In this document: positions 44,560 to 57,900 of the stretch, piece by piece | Layout: every line of letters starts with the position of its first letter | Numbering within the stretch: position 1 is the first letter of the stretch | Origin: Certhia americana | Taxonomy: Eukaryota > Chordata > Aves > Passeriformes > Certhiidae | NCBI GenBank assembly: GCA_018697195.1 | Contig: CM031878.1 | Location: 1,873,818-1,937,817 of the forward strand | Reading direction: 5' to 3' | DNA length: 64,000 nt | Program-made: the position numbers and the translations under genes | The notes under the pieces: generated by a model | What the model saw: only the letters and a program-made list of their open reading frames with translations | Databases searched by the model: none | What the model was told of the DNA's origin: nothing

Positions 44560-44755
44560 AATCACAGTGGTTTGGTTTGACAGGGACCTTAAAGATCATC
44601 TATGTCCATCCCCTGCTGTGGGCAGGACACCTGGTCCCAGGTTGCTCCAAGCCTTATCTAGCCTGGCCTTGGACACTGCCAGGGGTGGGGAGCAGCAGCT
44701 ACTTTGGGCAAACCTGTGCTGTGGCCTCACCATCCTCACTGGGAAGAGTCGCAGT
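44560..44755 (-). repeat. CR1 LINE 3' fragment
   Basis: Reversed tail with aatcacagtggtttggtttg, gggaccttaaagatcatcta, aggttgctccaagccttatc and ccttggacactgccaggggt. Confidence 0.9.
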
Positions 44756-45104
44756 TTAGGTGCTTGATGGTGTGGATACATGGTGACAGTTTGTGCTGTC
44801 TCTTGTGTCAGGAGGCTATGTACATGCTTACTCTGCCTACATCAACCTCAGGTTACAACTGAGCAGACGTTTCAGTAACTTGAAAATGCCTTTTTTTACA
44901 TTACTGGAGTGTTTTTGCTGTCCCTGTCTTCAAGCAGAGGCAGCAGTTGAGTGTGGTAGGTGTGACTGAGGCATTTCAGTACGTAGTGTCCGATCTCGGC
45001 TTCCATATTTTCCAAGCATTGCTCAGAGGTCCCTCATGGAGTGCTTAGTGTCAGGCAATGGTCTCTAATAAACTGTGTGACAAGGAAGGTTGTGAAGGAA
45101 GGTT

Positions 45105-45520
45105 GTGCGTGTTCAGGAGCAGCTGGGAAAGGGGCTCAGGCTGGAGCAAAGGAGGCTGAGGGGGGCCCTTGTGGCTCTGCACAACTCCCTGCCAGGAGGG
45201 GACAGCCAGGGGGATCGGGCTGTGCTCCCAGGGAACAGGGACAGGAGCAGAGGGAACAGCCTGCAGCTGTGCAAGGATAGGTTTAGACTGGAGATTAGGA
45301 ACATTTCTTGGAACTAGAGAGTTCTCCTCCCTAGCACAGGCTTCCCGGGGCAGTGGTGAAGTCCTCATCCTTGGATTAAAAAGTCCTGTGGATATTGTGG
45401 GACACGAGTTAACGGTGGGCTCGGCAAAGCCAAGGCGGGCATTTGGGCGGGCAAATGGTTGGGCTCGATGACCTTGGAGGGCTTTTGCAATCTAAACAAT
45501 TCTGTAATTCTATGAAACCA
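45105..45520 (+). repeat. CR1 LINE 3' fragment with terminus
   Basis: Plus-oriented copy from agctgggaaaggggctcagg over gggaacagggacaggagcag to the end ggttgggctcgatgaccttg and acaattctgtaattctatga. It reaches the true CR1 3' end about 50 bases before the CpG-rich PSTPIP2 promoter. Confidence 0.93.
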
Positions 45521-45559
45521 CCTCAAAATATTCCTGAAGCGCGGAACCGGGCCGGCAGG

Positions 45560-45965
45560 GTACTGCAGGTGTCATGGGCACGGCTGTGCAGCCGCCGGGC
45601 GAGCTGCTCCCGCTCCGCTCCGTTCTTTCCTTGGGGAAGCCGCGCGGCTCATCGGGAGCGGCCGTCACCGATGGGTTTGTCCCGCGGCGCGCTGATGCCG
45701 ATCCTCCCTTCCCCGCCGGTACCACCCGCCCGCCGCAGCACATCCCGCTCTCGACCCGCGGGGATCCCGGGGCGGGAGCACCCCTGCGTGGGAGGAGACT
45801 CCGCGGGGCGGGCCGGGCCGAGCCGGGCAGGGAGCGGCGGAGCACGGCGGCGGCGGCAGCAGGATGCGGGAGGCGCGGTTCAGAGACCACTTCTGGGTGA
45901 GTGGGAGCACGGCGGGATCGGGAAAGTGGGGGAAAAGGCAGCCTCAGCCGGCGGGGGTACAGCTG
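45560..45965 (+). promoter_or_regulatory. PSTPIP2: CpG island and promoter of PSTPIP2
   Basis: A strongly CpG-rich stretch (gcgggccgggccgagccggg, cggcggcggcagcaggatg) encloses the first coding exon at 45,864. No TATA box is visible. It is the only CpG island between ATP5F1A and the end of the window. Confidence 0.75.
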
Positions 45966-48900
45966 GAGCTGGAGGGATCACTGCTCTATGATTAAAGTTG
46001 GCTCCAAAGCCAACGATCGTGGTCGTGGGGTGACTTTGCTGAATGCTCTGTGTCCATAAAACACAGGTTTCCCAAAGGAGCTGTGGCTGTCCCATCCCTG
46101 GAAGTGTCCAAGGCTAGGTTGGATGGGGTTTGGGGCAGCCTGGGATAGTGGAAGGTGTCCCTGACCATTGCAGGGGTTGGAATGAAATGGGCTTTATGGT
46201 CACTTCCAACCCAAACCGTTCTGGGGTTTTGTGATCCCCAGCAGGCACTGCCCACCAAGCATGTCTTGAGAGTTGTGGTTTTACAGCCTGCTCCATGCAG
46301 CCAAAATAATCCCAGCAAGTGCCTTCTTCCTTGCTAGAGGAAGTCAGTGCTAGGCTATAGTGTTTGATATCATTAATTTGCTGTTGGTGAACTACTTGGA
46401 GACACCATAGTGAAAAATGTTCTCCTGAGCTAGGAACAAGTCACTCGGTGTGGTGCTGCTGCCAGCTCTTGAGCCATGGAGGAAAACCCACAGTTCGGGG
46501 AAAACCACAATTTATTCTTCATAGTCTGAATTATGCTTTTATAAAAGGAGAAGTGCAGGAAACCCACATATCTGCTGCAAAGCTTCAGTTCTGTGGCTGC
46601 CCAGTTCCTCTAGTGGCGGACCTTCGATCTAGGTATTGGCAATCAGGAAGTAAAGTACCAAATTTGGTCTTTTGGGGCTGAAAATCTTCATCTGTGAATG
46701 GTGCTTGGGGTTTCCCAGACGTTGCCTGGAAGCAGCTCCCACTTTGTAGGATGTGGGAGAAAAGCACAGGCCACAGGAAGGGCTGGGCACCAGGTTTGGG
46801 GCTCCTGCAGGATAAGTGCAGAGCACCAGCCTCACCCAGCATCATTAGTGAGTTAACTGACATAGCGTTGTCAAATACGTAAATCCCACACAGGTATCAA
46901 ACCTGTTGTGGAGAATAAAGCCAGCTTTGCATCTAGCAGCTGCTTCCCAGCTATTTGTTGCACAGGAGTTTCCCACAGTGCTCCCTTTGCTTTGCAGATG
47001 TGCAGAGGGGAGGTTTTGAGGGTGGTGGCAGCACTATCTGTGCTGGGGGCATAACAGTGATGCCAGAAAGGCTGAATAGACAGGGTTTGTTGTGCCTCAC
47101 TGGCACCCTGGGTTGAAGAAAAGCTTCTCACCGCAGGGCTGACTTCGACTGTTCCTGCCCAGTTTGTTCCTCTCCAGCAGTGGTGTGGTGCTTTTTGAAG
47201 GAGGATCCTGGGGGAGGGGGCTCAGTGAGAGGAAATATCAGGACAGGAGCAGCCTCCCAAGACAAGGATGATCTGGGGTGTTGCATGGGGCACTCACCCC
47301 TGCTTGACTGCTTTTACTGTGAACACCGCTATTTCCTGAATAATCCCTGGTTTTTGCTGAGGCCCAAACCACTGGTGCTGCCAGGGATTTTTCCAGGTTT
47401 TGTCCTTTCTGAGGCCTGTGTGCTCCAAGCCCAAGGAAGCGTGCCTGGGGCTGGCAGCCTGGGTGGAGGTTAGATGGGAACGTGATGGATGTGACTCAGT
47501 GGAGAGACTGAGGCCCTTCTGTGGTCGTTGGGCCCATGGAAAAGACAGGTACCACCCCAAGCAGCTGCCACACCACATACTGGTGACTGTGCATCAGCTG
47601 TGAGGGCTGGGGAGGAGGGGTGAATAAGGGTAGGAAGAAAAAAAACCAGATCTCTCGGGTTTTTTATGGCGATGTCATTTTTCCTGAGAGTGTAAAAGTC
47701 TTTTGCCCAGCACCGAGATCGAAGGAAAAAACCGAGAGTCGTCTCCTCTGCTTCTTCAAGGCTGTTTATTTTTTTTCTTATCAGTACAATTTCTTCTCTG
47801 ACCCACAGAGATCTGCTCAGCAGGTCAGCTCACAGGGAAAGGACCCAGCCCCAAAGGTGACGATTATCTTTATACTACAAACTACGTAATCAGTATTTAT
47901 AATTCTTCACCAATGACTATTATCTATGTTAGAAGGTTAGATTCTATTCTAAGCCAACTATAATGTGCCACCTCACTGCAGAACATGGAGGCAAGGAAGA
48001 AGAAGGAAGAAACCCAAAAGCCATGTGCTTCCTCCATCTTGTCATCACCTGCTTACCATCCTAAAATCCCTATATATCTAAAATTCTCACCCTGTGATAA
48101 AACTATGCACTATTCTACTGTCTAATACACACTCTTAAAAACCCTGCTTCATTTCAGAGCTTAAAAGCCCTTTTTCCATGAACAAAGGTTAAAAACACTG
48201 TTTCAGAGATTCTAAAATCTCTCAAACATGCAAAGAGAAATTTGTCATATTTCCAGACTCCAACACAGATCAAGATGAGGTGTGGAGGGCTGCACATCCA
48301 GCTTCCACCTGCTGCTGAGTGCTGTGAGTGGGCGTGCACCTCCTCCTGCAATTTTCCTCTTAGATTGCTTTGCATAAGCCATAAATTGAAATCTTTGCTG
48401 AAGCAAGTGATTTTTTAGAATCATAGAAGCATAGAGCAGTTTGCATTGGGAAAGACCTTACAAACCATCTAGTCCACCACCCTGCCATGGTCAGGGACAC
48501 CTTCCATGAGACCAGGTTGCTCTATGCCCTGTCCAGCCTGGCCTGGAACACTTCCAGGGATGGGGCAGTCACAGCTTGTGTGGGTAACTTGTGCCAGTGT
48601 CTTAATGCTGTAATCATAAACAATCCAAACAGTTCCTTCTTTATATTTAATATGAATCTCCCATCTTTTAAAACCATAATTCCTGGTCCTGTCATTACAA
48701 AGAGCTTGGTGAGAGTTTTGTCTTCTGTAGGTTCTTCACCTGTCAGACAAGGTGAGACCAAGAGGGCTGTTGCTACATGATCCTGAGCAGGTGGCAGATG
48801 CTGCCAGACATTGTTCTTTAGTGGTGATGCTGGCTCAGCTTCAGATCTGCTGCTCCATCAAAATGTTCACATCTTTCTTTTTTCCCCAAATTAATTCATC

Positions 48901-51900
48901 ATCCCACTCTACGTGCAGAATCCCTAAATACCGAGAAAAATGTGTATTACTCTGGTGGGAGCAAATTTCCCAGTGGTTAGGAGAGCCTGATGAGAAGTAG
49001 AACACTTCGGAAGAATTCCAGGAGAGATATGCTCCAACTGACGGGACAAAGTCTAAAAAATGTGCAAGCTCTCAAAACCTAGGCCAGTTTTGGTATTGGA
49101 TCTTCCAGCTTTGAAATGTGACTGATTGTGAGTGATGACCTCCGAATTTCTTTGTGGGGATCGGATGGTAAGGGTGAGGGTGGGCAGGCCCTGGCACAGG
49201 GTACCCAGAGCAGCTGTGGCTGCCCCTGCATCCGTGGATGTATCCAAGGCCAGACTGGATGGGGCTTGGAGCAACCTGGGATAGTGGAAGGTGTCCCTGT
49301 CCATGGCAAGGGGTAGAATGGTTTAAGGTTCCTTCCAATCCAAACCATTCTTGGATTTGATAATTTTAGGCTAAGCTGCAGCCCACCCTTTGCTCCATTG
49401 AGGTAGCAGTACTGTGCTTCCAGCCTCACCTGGGATTTAGTTTTAAACCCTAGAAGTTCTGGTTCTTTTGATTGGAACTGGGTCTGCTTCTGCACTGGCT
49501 CCTGTTCCTTTCTGGAGCTGATGGTATGATATTCCTGATGTACTCTGTCAGGAAAACACAGGGCCACTGCCTCTCTGCCCTGAAGTTTGCTCATGCTCTC
49601 AGATCTCAATACAAGATAATGAATTTTCTTAAAGAAAGGTGTTTGCTCTCTGGCACCCCACACCAGCTCCTTCTTGCTCAGGGACTGAAGTTCAGACATG
49701 CCTGAAGCTGAACATTTTTTTGCCCTGCATGCTCTAAGTTCCATGTCACCCACTTCCACAGGTCTTGTATCCTGCCTGCCTGTGAGGGAGCTGTGCAAAA
49801 CCAAAAATATCCCAAAAATACCCCAAACCTTGCCCTGCCTGTACTCATTGCCACGAGATGGGCAAGCTTAACATTTTGTTTTCATCTGTTTTTGCTATCT
49901 ACTCTTCTTTTTTCACTATGTGAGGTCTTTTCTTTCACTCATTTTCACTTTCTTAGTACATGCCTTGTTCTCCACAAGCCTGTTCTTGCACATATTTCAA
50001 GTAACCCAACAGCCTTGGGTCTCATCAGTGCACTTTGGTGCTGTAAAACCAAACAGTAAAAATAGAAATCACAATAGTGCTAAGAACCACTCTAATTCTG
50101 ATCTGTGGGCTAAACAAGTTGCAACTTGGAGAATGAAATTTTGGTCATTTTGCCTTCAATGAGGCAATGCTCTGCTCCTTGCAGTGTGTTTAGCCATGCT
50201 GCTAAAACAGCCCATGGCTGGGTGGATGCAGCCCTGGGTTCCTGGGTTTATTCCCTGGCTGGTGACTGATAGTGACTGTTTCACTTCCCCTTCCCCCTGC
50301 TTGTCCTTCTCTAAATGGGGACTAGCTTGGTGGAATTTGGCAACAGCATTGTGAAACATGCAGGTCGTCATTTCAAAGGAAAAAGGTGGGATTTGTGGGA
50401 AGAAGTCATTGCATCAGGGCAGAATGGTCTTTTGCTCTTGGTGTCTCTGGGATGAGCAGGGGAGGTGTAGGCGTAGGAGATCGCCAAAAACTATTAATTT
50501 TCCAATGGAAAATAACTAATCAAAAAGCTGCCTTTCATTGCAGGATGCAGGTCCCAGGGGGATGGATTTGCAGCAAGGTCTTTTCCTCCCTGCAGTGATT
50601 TTTTTCTGTCCTGTTGTACCCTCCTGGTTATGGGGTGGGGAGGAACTGCAACCTCGAGCAGCCCCTCCTCACCCTTCTCTCTGCAGGGCATAGGCACTTC
50701 TCTTTGTCTCTCAGCAACTTCTGCAGGGCCCTGGGCAATTTTGAGGCTGTGGGCAGGGACAGCACAGCCAGCTACAGTTGTACAGTGTTTCCGACTGCTA
50801 AAACAGTCACCTGCTTCTGGTGCATTTCTCTATCCACACGAGGCTGAGGAAATGTAATGAGAGCTTGGAATAAATATAGATTGTTCAAGAGATGGTCCAT
50901 GTGCAGTGCCCCAAAACTTTCAGTTTGGGAAGGTTGGTACAGACTGATGGAGGGCAGGAGGGCTCGGCAGAGGGATCTGGGGAGTAGATGGACTTAACAG
51001 TCTTAGAGGGCTTTTCTAATTTAAGTATATCTATGTTTCTCCAATGTCATTTGCTTCACAGGCTGTGTGTCTGCAGGGTTTTTTCATGTAAAGTAGGGTA
51101 GAAGATGGAAGCATCAAGCTCAGCAGCTTGCTGTGACTCAGACAGGATCATGAAGTGCTTTCACATCCCCAGCAGAGCATTTTAACCCCTCTTCTGGCTG
51201 AAAGTGTAACCAAACCCCAAAACATCACAAACAGCACGTAAATTCCTTCTCAAGTCCATTGTGTGCCAATCCAGGCAGGAGATCAGGAAGGAGGGGGGGG
51301 CTGCATATCCATCGAGCTCGGGAAGCATCAGGTGCTGCTTTGTCACCTTGAAATCATCTGTTTGCAGTTTCCATGGGCTGTCCTCTACATAGCATGTGGC
51401 CTCAGAGCTCTGCCCAGCAGGGAAGACCAGGATAGATGTGTGCTGGAGAGTGGCAGGAGAGATCCTCATACTCTGTTTGGGCAGGCCTTGCTGCAATTCC
51501 CCATTCTTCATACTTGCCTTTGGGTTAGTTTACTATAGTTTTAAATCTTCTGCTCTGTGACCTCTGTGCTTGCTGTGTTGCACTTCCTCTTCCATTGCTG
51601 TTGCCAGCCCTTGCCTTTGCAGTCACAGAATCCCAGAATGGTTTGGATTGGAAGGGACCCTCAAGACCATCCCATTCCACCCCCCCCCCCCGCCATGGGC
51701 AGGGACACCTTCCCCTGTCTGGGGCTCCAAGCCCCATCCAGCCTGTCCTTGGACATTTCCAGAGATCCAGGGGCAGCCCCAGCTGCTCTGGGCACCCTGT
51801 GCCAGGGCCTGCCCACCCTCCCAGACAGCAATTCCTGCCCAATAGCCCAGCTGTGCCTGCCCTCTGGCACTGGCAAGCCATTCCCTGGCTGCTGTCCCTG

Positions 51901-54900
51901 CAGCCCTTGTCCCCAGTGCCTGTGCAGCTCTCCTGGAGCCCCTTTAGGCCCTGACAGGGGCTGGCAGCTCTCCCTGGAGCTTTTTCCAGGCTGAACATCC
52001 CCAGTTAAGCTGGTCCTTTTGAATTTTCTGTGCCAAACCTGCCCAGAAGTTTTCTGCAAAGGCTGATTTGACACCATACAACTCTGCCCAGCTTCCCTCC
52101 TGTGGAGGAATTTAAAAGTCATATAAATGTGGCACTTGGGACATGGGTAGGTGAAGAGCTTGGCAGTGCTGGGGAATGTTTAGATCAATGGTCTCAGAGG
52201 TCTTTTCCCACTTTAACAATTGTGTGATTCTGTGTTTCATGTAACACCTTGCAGCCTGAGGTCTGGTCCTGCCTTGGGATGCTTACGAAACACACACGTG
52301 CTGGAATTAAATCCTTCTACTGTAGGAGGAAGAGTGATAAAACAAGGAGCTTAGTGCACATTATTGATGTGTACTCCCAGTTTTCCTGTTGACCCTTCTG
52401 CCTGGCACAGAGAGCCCAAGAGTGCCAGGCAGCAGAACAGGATGCAGGAGCCTCTGGGTGCCCCTGGACATGCAGTGATGGGGCTCTGACCCTACCTCCT
52501 TCCTGGGCTTGCAATGACCAGCAGTTGTGCTTTGGGCTTTTTCATTTTGTTTCCTTTGAAAGTGGGGATAGGAATTCAAGTTAGGCTGTCCCTGTGTTTG
52601 CAAATGTAATGAAGCCTGACTTCTGTGCAGTGTTTCCTTTTCACAGACCCGATCAGTGAAATTGTGAAGCAGCCTGAGAGCTGGATGTGAGTTTATCAGT
52701 ACTAATCTCATTTTGAGGGACATTTGTACTTTGTAAAGCAAGTTTGGTTTCTGCTTAGGTCCTGCTCCACAGTCCTGTCTTCTCATGAAAAGCTGATCTG
52801 GGATACCTGTGGATTTTCTGCCAGTCCCATTTCACCACATCTACCCTTCATTTCCTGCTTTCTGGTCATTGACAGTCAAGTTCTTGAACAGGGAATTCCA
52901 CTTAATGAAACTGTTCTTTTATCACAAATACCAGCTCTGTTCCTTCTCCTTTATTGCACCAGGAACAAACTGTTGAGAAATCCCCTCTTCCGCTGCCAAC
53001 GCTTTTATGCCAGGTCTCTGCATATTCTTATCCTGGCTTTGAACCACTTCCTGAATCTCTGCATCCTGCCACTATCGTCTTCAGGTTTCTTGATAACCTT
53101 TCTTGGCTTTTGCTTCCTTTTGCTGAGCTTCATACCTGCTTCTACTATTGTTCCCTTTTCTACAGCCATGCATAGGAATGGGGAAAGAAGGGGGTAGAAT
53201 AAGTAAGTCTGTATCATTGCTGCATCTTTTTCTTTTTCTTTTTCTTTTTCTTTTTCTTTTTCTTTTTCTTTTCCTTTTCCTTTTCCTTTTCCTTTTCCTT
53301 TTCCTTTCCCTTTCCCTTTCCCTTTTCCTTTCCCTTTCCCTTTTTCTCTTCCTTTTCCTTTTTCTCTTCCTTTTCCTTTTCCTTTTTTTATTTCTTTTTT
53401 TCTCTTTTTCTTTTATTTTCCTTTTTCCTTTTCCTTTTAATGAGTTTTCAAGGAATAATATTAAAGAAAATGCTGACCCTTTAGAAGTCTATGGCAAGTG
53501 TGAGTGGCATAGTGTATGTTCTTTCAAATTGCTACCATTGTGCTCATTCTGGAGTCTCTCCCATCCCGAAAAGAGAAGATTTTATTTCATTAAGAGGCAG
53601 TTGCACGCTTGCTCCCACTGAGCCGTGGCCTGTGCAAATGCCTCAGGAGGTGACAGTGGCCATGGATTGCACGGAGAAGGATGTGACTCCTGTTCCTGTG
53701 TTTTCAGAGCACGGATCTGACCAGCACAGTTGGCTACGACAGCATCATTCAGCATCTGAATGATGGCAGGAAGAACTGCAAGGAGTTTGAAGACTTTCTA
53801 AAGGAAAGGTAGGGAGCTGCCTCTGACAACAGGCTGGATTGAGCCTGCAAGTGATGCTGTGGCACTCCTCCTTCTCCTGGCATTCCCAGATTTCTGCCAT
53901 GTTTAACTGATGTTAAAATGCTGTCCCATGAAGTTCACCTTGCTGTTTACCTTGCAGAAGATCAGGTTATAGAAGATCTTGGCCTAGGAGAGCCATGGCT
54001 TTGTCCTGTCTTTGTCTTTGTAGATTATGAACACCCCACAGATTTACTGTTAAAAAGTGGTAGGGTTAGGTTCTGCCATTATTAATCAGAGGAGATGACC
54101 TGAGCAGAGGTTCTGTGGCTGCAAAAACAGCTGTGATGACCTGGCCATGTGTTTTGCCTTTATGGTTAACCATATGCTAACCACCTGGTTAGCAGTGGCT
54201 AAACATGAAGAGCATTGTAGAACACTATACACTGAATTAATGTCATTTTGGTAATGACAGCTGGTGAAAATTGACCTCTGACTGCACGACTCGGTGCAGA
54301 GCATCCTGGAACAAACAAAATGAGGATGAACAGGAGGTGAACTGCACTTAAAAGTGTCTAATGCACCTACATCTGTTCAGACTGTAATCCCATGGAAATG
54401 GGGTGAATGAATCCAGGAAAATCTGGACCTTCCACATGAGGAAGTGGATCCTGAGAACCAAGCCTCACTCAGCTGTCACAACACAGAGAGAGCCAAAAGC
54501 CTCCTCTACACCCTTTGCCCTCTTTGCTCTTGAAAGAGGTGTAGGTTGCCACTGAAGTGTCTAGTCAGGAGATCAGAGGTTGAACCTGGATTTGCCTCTC
54601 TCTGGACTTGGCCCAGTTGTCCAGCACAGCTGTTACACAGTTCCAGCTATGGAAAATGTGCCTGCTGGATTTTTTGTCTCAAACAAAGTCCATGGAAATG
54701 TTGTTAGGTAGAAAAAAAAAAAATCAATCTATAATACATATTTTTCCAATTTCCCTTTTAGCTTCAATTTCCCCTCTTAGCTTCTTGAGTTTTTAGAGTT
54801 AAGGCAGGTGAATTTCATGGACAAACTCCAGAAATCAACCACACAGGGGTCTCCATCTGTGTAAATAGGTAAGGCATTTTAGAAAGTTATTTGTTTTAAC

Positions 54901-57900
54901 CAATAGATGTTCTAATGGCAGTTTCTAGCAGTACTCATTCCTTTCCATTGGCTGCAAACAGCTAGGCTAGCCCACAGAGAGAGAACTACATTTTACCAAG
55001 CAAGTCCTGTTCTGGTTGTCTGTAGTAATTTCAAGGCATCTGCAAAGAACTGGTTGTTCTTACACTGCAACATGTGGACTCTCTTTTCCTCCTTCCTTTC
55101 TTCCAAGAGGGGGAGATAATATGGTCTCTCAAAAGTGTTATTTATGTCACCTCACAAGATTTCATCTTCAGGTGCTTCCTCTAAGGATTAGTGCCAGTTA
55201 CAGAGAGTCCATATTGCCACACATTGACACAGGCAGAGTTAGAGGGGATATTGGGAAGGAATTCTTTGGCTGTGAGAGTGGTGGGACCCTCTCTGTCACA
55301 AATTTCCCAGAGCAGCTTTACCTGCCGTATCCTGGCAGTGTCCAAGGCCAGGTTGGCTGGGGCTTGGAGTGCTCTGGGATAGTGGAAAGTGTCCCTTCCT
55401 GTGGCAGGGGGTAGAACTGTATGAACTTTCAGGTCCCTTTCAACCCAAACCAGTTGATAATTTCTCTCTTTGATGTCTCTCTTTCCTGAACAGAGCAATA
55501 ATAGAAGAAAAATATGGCAAGGAGCTCATTAACTTGTCGAAGAAGAAGCCCTGTGGGCAGACGGAGCTGAAGTAAGTTCACAGTTGCTTTTTTGGGTGTC
55601 CTTGAATCAGTGGAGAAAGAGAAGGAAGGAAGCTGTGAGGCAAAACAGGATTGAAATGTGATTAAGACATTTAGAAGATGAACTGAAATCATTCTCATGA
55701 ATGAGCAGTGTCCATTTGGGTTCTAGTTTGCTCTGAGTTGGAGCTCACCAACTCAGAGATTATCCAAAGCACTGTAGGTACCCGGGGGGGTGGGGGCTGG
55801 TGGGTCAGCAAAAATCTGAGGATCATGAGACCTTGGGTTATCTCCAGACAGGTTTTGTAGCCTGAGGGAAGTACTGGTACTTCCTTGACTCAAACCATCC
55901 AAATCTTTAGAGCCCAGCATGCTGAGGCCACCAAGGTTTGCTCTATTTTCCAAGTGACACTTGGTCTCTTCTGCTTTCTCCTTTGTTTCTATACTTTATT
56001 CTTGCCCTGGTCATTTACTTACAATTTCATATTGAGGTGTCACTTAAAATGTTTCTGACATCTTTACTCTGCAATATTAATAGGGAGAAAAGCTCCTTAC
56101 TTTTCCAGCCACTGGCAAATGCACCGTGTTGAAATTGTTCATCTGTTCCAAGTGTGGTTTTAGGAGGTTGCTGGAAACATTTGTCATGAAGCTTTGAATT
56201 TTTAATAGCATCCAGTGTTCAGAAAGATGGAAAGTAGGTGTCAGACCAAGTGAACTGTATTACACCTGCTGACAGAGGAAAAAGCTGGAGGTACTAAGAG
56301 TTTAAATAAATGTGCTTTGAGGTACTTTGGCCATTGTTGAGTGAGCTCTGTTTTGGAAGAGGTGCTCTGCTGATACCTGCGCAGGACTGTGCTTTCCCAC
56401 CCTTTCTAATGCCTTGCCTGTGTTTTTCAGCACTCTGAAGAGATCCCTCGATGTTTTCAAGCAACGTAAGTAATTCTTTGTGTTTTCCAGGACACTTGGC
56501 AGCACTAAAGCCTGAAGGCAACTGCTTGGGAAGAAAATAGCAGAGAAATCTCTAGAGCTGTATGGTGCTGAGGCCAGGCATAGGCTGGCCAGGTTCATCC
56601 CAGTATATGGGGTTTGGAACAAAGGGAGCCAGGACATGTGTGGGACAGGAGACCCATGGGGCATCATTTTGGGGGGTCTCTTGGGCTTTCAGATCTGTCT
56701 GTGGCTCAGAGGTCATGTTTGTGTTGTAAATAGGAAGCTACGTGCAGGAAGCTCATCTGGAGTTTGTTGGACAGGCTTGTCCTCTTTACAAACACACTGT
56801 AACTCACACCTCAAACCTGGGGACAGCTCTGGGCCCCTCAGGACAAGAGAGACACCGAGGGGCTGGAGCGTGTGCAGGGCAGGGAACAGAGCTGGGCAAG
56901 GGTCTGGAGCCCCAGGAGGGGCTGAGGGAGCTGGGAAAGGGGTAACGCTGGAGCACAAGGAGGGGTGAGGGGGGGCCTTGTGGCTCTGCACAACTCCCTG
57001 CCAGGAGGGGGACAGCCGCGGTGGAGGTCGGGCTGTGCTCCAGGGAACCAGGGACAGGCAGAGGGAACGGGCCTCAGGATGGGCGGAGGGAGGCTCAGGT
57101 GGTAGAAATTTTTTCATGAAAGGGCTGTCCATCGCTGAGCAAAGAGGACAGGGCAGTGATGGAGTCCCATCCCAGAGGGATTTAAAACCATGGGGTGTGG
57201 CCCCCTGGGGAGAGGATTAGGGGTGACCGTCAGTGCTGGGGGAATGGTTGAACTGAGGAACTTAGAGGGCTTTTGCACCCAAAGATTGTGTGATTCTAAA
57301 CTAGAGCTCGAAAAATGGTGCTTTGGCCATGGTCCATTGTATGTGTCAAATCCGGCAGTGGTTTACCATCAGACAGAACCTAGAGGCGTGAGCACAGCGA
57401 TCCTGTGCCCAGTCATCCCCCTGCCCAATCCAGGTTCCTTTGCTGCCCCTGTGGGCCTCCCAACATGGCTTGCCATCACCCACTGCTGGCAATAATTACA
57501 GATGTTGTTTGGGGCAGGCTGTGGGGGCTGGAATAAGGAGCTGCCATTTGGCTCTGATGCTTGGTGGGGCGGGCTGGGCTGGTGTTTCTGGTGTGGCACT
57601 CACCTTCAGCAAGAGGAGCCTGATGTTTTTTCAGCCGTCATTTTTCTGTGCGCCAAGTTGTTCCTGCTGGCCTGGTAAAGCAAGTGTGAAACATGCCTAG
57701 ATTACCTGCATGAGGGGGAGAGTTTCTCAAACTAGGGAGCAGGTCCCCGCAGGACTGATCCTTACATGGTGAGCACTGTCTTGAGAGGCCACTTCAAACA
57801 AGAAGGAGCTTTTTCACATTTCCAAGGGGATGTGTGGTGGTTCTAGTGCTGACTTGAGAAACAGGCTCTTAGGAAAACACATGTATAAATATTGAATGTA

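Noticed and set aside
53148..53621. Phe-Leu repeat frame like a membrane protein
   Set aside because: It is the translation of the polypyrimidine microsatellite.
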